The position numbers and the translations under genes are program-made. Under the pieces are notes generated by a model that was not told where the DNA came from, did not search any database, and saw only the letters and a list, made by a program, of their open reading frames with translations. Below are positions 5,864 through 6,436 of a DNA stretch of 6,436 nucleotides, piece after piece. The stretch is taken from contig CAADSF010000123.1 in assembly GCA_900751035.1 (NCBI GenBank), positions 1 to 6,436 of the forward strand. Direction: 5' to 3'. The number at the start of each line of letters is the position of its first letter. Within the stretch, counting starts at the first letter, position 1. The stretch is from an uncultured Oscillospiraceae bacterium. Its GTDB lineage: Bacteria; Bacillota; Clostridia; Oscillospirales; Oscillospiraceae.

Positions 5864-5880
5864 GTATGAATTATAACAGG
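5830..5880. repeat. CCTGTTA inverted repeat bracketing the cas5 promoter start region
   Basis: CCTGTTA (5830-5836) and TAACAGG (5874-5880) are perfect 7-bp inverted repeats 37 nt apart. The right copy overlaps the extended -10, and the left copy falls about 30 nt into the predicted transcript. The layout resembles paired operator half-sites. No regulator gene is in the window, so a role is speculative. Confidence 0.35.
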
Positions 5881-5898
5881 TAATTTGTCAAGTATCCA
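5863..5898 (-). promoter_or_regulatory. Promoter for the cas5-cas8c-cas7-cas4-cas1-cas2 operon
   Basis: On the minus strand a perfect TATAAT (complement of 5870-5875) is preceded by TG one base upstream, an extended -10. TGGATA (complement of 5893-5898, 4 of 6 matches to TTGACA) lies 17 nt before it. An overlapping alternative uses a perfect TTGACA (complement of 5886-5891) with CATACT (complement of 5863-5868) at 17 nt. Either way the start would fall between about 5855 and 5865. The promoter lies just past the hairpin after cas3, so the effector and adaptation genes can be transcribed independently of cas3. This is the strongest promoter-like sequence in the window. Confidence 0.75.
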
Positions 5899-5900
5899 CG

Positions 5901-5950
5901 AAAAATAGAATCGCACACCAGCTGTCCAATAATCCGGACAGCCAGTGTGC
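5901..5950 (-). terminator. Terminator-like hairpin after cas3
   Basis: Six nt after the cas3 stop, the minus strand reads GCACAC-TG-GCTGTCC, an 8-nt loop, then GGACAGC-TG-GTGTGC (arms 5936-5950 and 5913-5927). In the minus-strand RNA the two TG steps pair as U-G wobbles, giving a continuous 15-bp stem. On the plus strand the same positions are C/A mismatches, so the structure favours leftward transcription. A U-rich tract, TTCTATTTTT (complement of 5901-5910), starts 2 nt after the stem. This matches an intrinsic terminator for cas3, though the broken U-tract may allow readthrough. Confidence 0.7.
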
Positions 5951-5956
5951 TGTTTT

Positions 5957-6436
5957 TCAAAATATGGAGTCAAATCGTTCTTCCTGCGGAAAATGCAGCC
6001 CCAGCTGCTCAGAATACAGGTCCTCATATTGCTGGCACAGCAGATAGACATTGCTGCCCGCGGCCTGTTCAGCAGACTGTTCTCTGCCCCGGCGGGCAAA
6101 CGGAATCTGCTCGGCATACAGGGCCAGATTTTTTGCGAAACAGGTCAGGGTGAGCGGCGCTGCCTGCTTCAGAAGTGCGCCGGTGACGCCCTGCTCACGC
6201 AGCTGCTTCGCGGTCTGTTCATATAGCTTCCGCTCTGCGGCGTAGGGGACGATAACCTGCGCCCCGGCGTTGGAGATCAGCTTGTATTGTGCCGCTGTCT
6301 CTGCAAAGGCCCGTGCATGGATTGCCTTTGTCAGCTCCGGTTTATCGGCAGTGCCGTCAAACAGCCGCCGGTAGTATTCCCGGATGTTCTCCGGGTCATG
6401 GATGGAGAACGGCGGATTCATTTCCTGTACTGTGAC
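5957..6436 (-). CDS. cas3: Cas3 helicase-nuclease, C-terminal part (runs off the right edge)
   Basis: The frame is open to the window edge and ends at TGA (5957-5959), giving the last 159 residues. Cas3 is the HD-nuclease and superfamily 2 helicase that Cascade recruits to nick and shred the target strand. The HD domain and helicase motifs lie outside the window, so the assignment rests on position (first gene of an I-C operon) and on the C-terminal region: IREYYRRLFDG (the YY..LF pattern), then an internal AGAQVIVPYAAERKLYEQ, and the end YEDLYSEQLGLHFPQEERF. An ATG at 6419-6421 is internal, because the frame continues upstream without a stop (residues VTVQE before it). Activity cannot be judged from this part. 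Confidence 0.88.
   Translation of the reverse strand, partial: VTVQEMNPPFSIHDPENIREYYRRLFDGTADKPELTKAIHARAFAETAAQYKLISNAGAQVIVPYAAERKLYEQTAKQLREQGVTGALLKQAAPLTLTCFAKNLALYAEQIPFARRGREQSAEQAAGSNVYLLCQQYEDLYSEQLGLHFPQEERFDSIF

Noticed and set aside
5913..5956. The hairpin as a plus-strand terminator (TGTTTTTC follows on that strand)
   Set aside because: No plus-strand gene reads into it, and the stem has two C/A mismatches in plus-strand RNA, whereas minus-strand RNA pairs throughout.
5764..6117. N-terminal extension of cas5 into cas3
   Set aside because: It would overlap the cas3 3' end, the terminator-like hairpin and the promoter. Cas5 similarity starts at the TTG with a strong ribosome binding site.
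1..6436. A novel or unusual defence gene or accessory factor within the locus
   Set aside because: Every substantial coding region matches a standard I-C cas gene in standard order. No extra gene, transposon, anti-CRISPR-like ORF or RNA gene could be supported.

Overview
The window holds a type I-C (formerly Dvulg) CRISPR-Cas locus, complete except for the 5' part of cas3. All genes are on the minus strand. Read right to left in the direction of transcription, the order is cas3 (C-terminal part only), cas5, cas8c, cas7, cas4, cas1, cas2, leader, CRISPR array. This is the standard I-C order, and each product was assigned from family motifs read in its translation. The compact overlapping genes, strong GGAGG-type ribosome binding sites and GC-rich coding sequence with AT-rich intergenic DNA suggest a Gram-positive, Clostridia-like host (perhaps a gut Oscillospiraceae relative). 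That is inference, because there is no taxonomic marker gene.

Region by region: 1-167 is the leader-proximal end of the array, with three identical 32-bp repeats and two spacers; it runs off the left edge. 168-336 is the leader, which carries a candidate array promoter and several inverted repeats. 337-5763 is the run cas2-cas1-cas4-cas7-cas8c-cas5, with overlaps or gaps of no more than 15 nt. 5764-5956 is the only sizeable gap among the cas genes. It holds a terminator-like hairpin just after cas3, then a good promoter, then a 5' UTR ending in a strong ribosome binding site and a TTG start for cas5. 5957-6436 is the last 159 codons of cas3.

How the genes work together: Cas1, Cas2 and Cas4 select, trim and insert spacers at the leader end. 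Cas5 processes the array transcript in I-C and caps the crRNA 5' handle. Cas7 forms the backbone, Cas8c recognises the PAM, and the small subunit Cas11c is made from an internal start inside cas8c. Cas3 is recruited to nick and degrade the target. The repeat fits this well: on the minus strand it folds into a perfect 7-bp stem followed by exactly 11 nt, the expected I-C 5' handle.

I do not see an undescribed system; the core is a recognisable I-C locus. The points most worth a second look are the sequence-supported internal Cas11c start, the Cas5 substitutions at positions aligned with the reported catalytic Lys-His pair, the terminator plus promoter separating cas3 from the other genes, the nested dyads in the leader, and two spacers whose seed ends are self-complementary.
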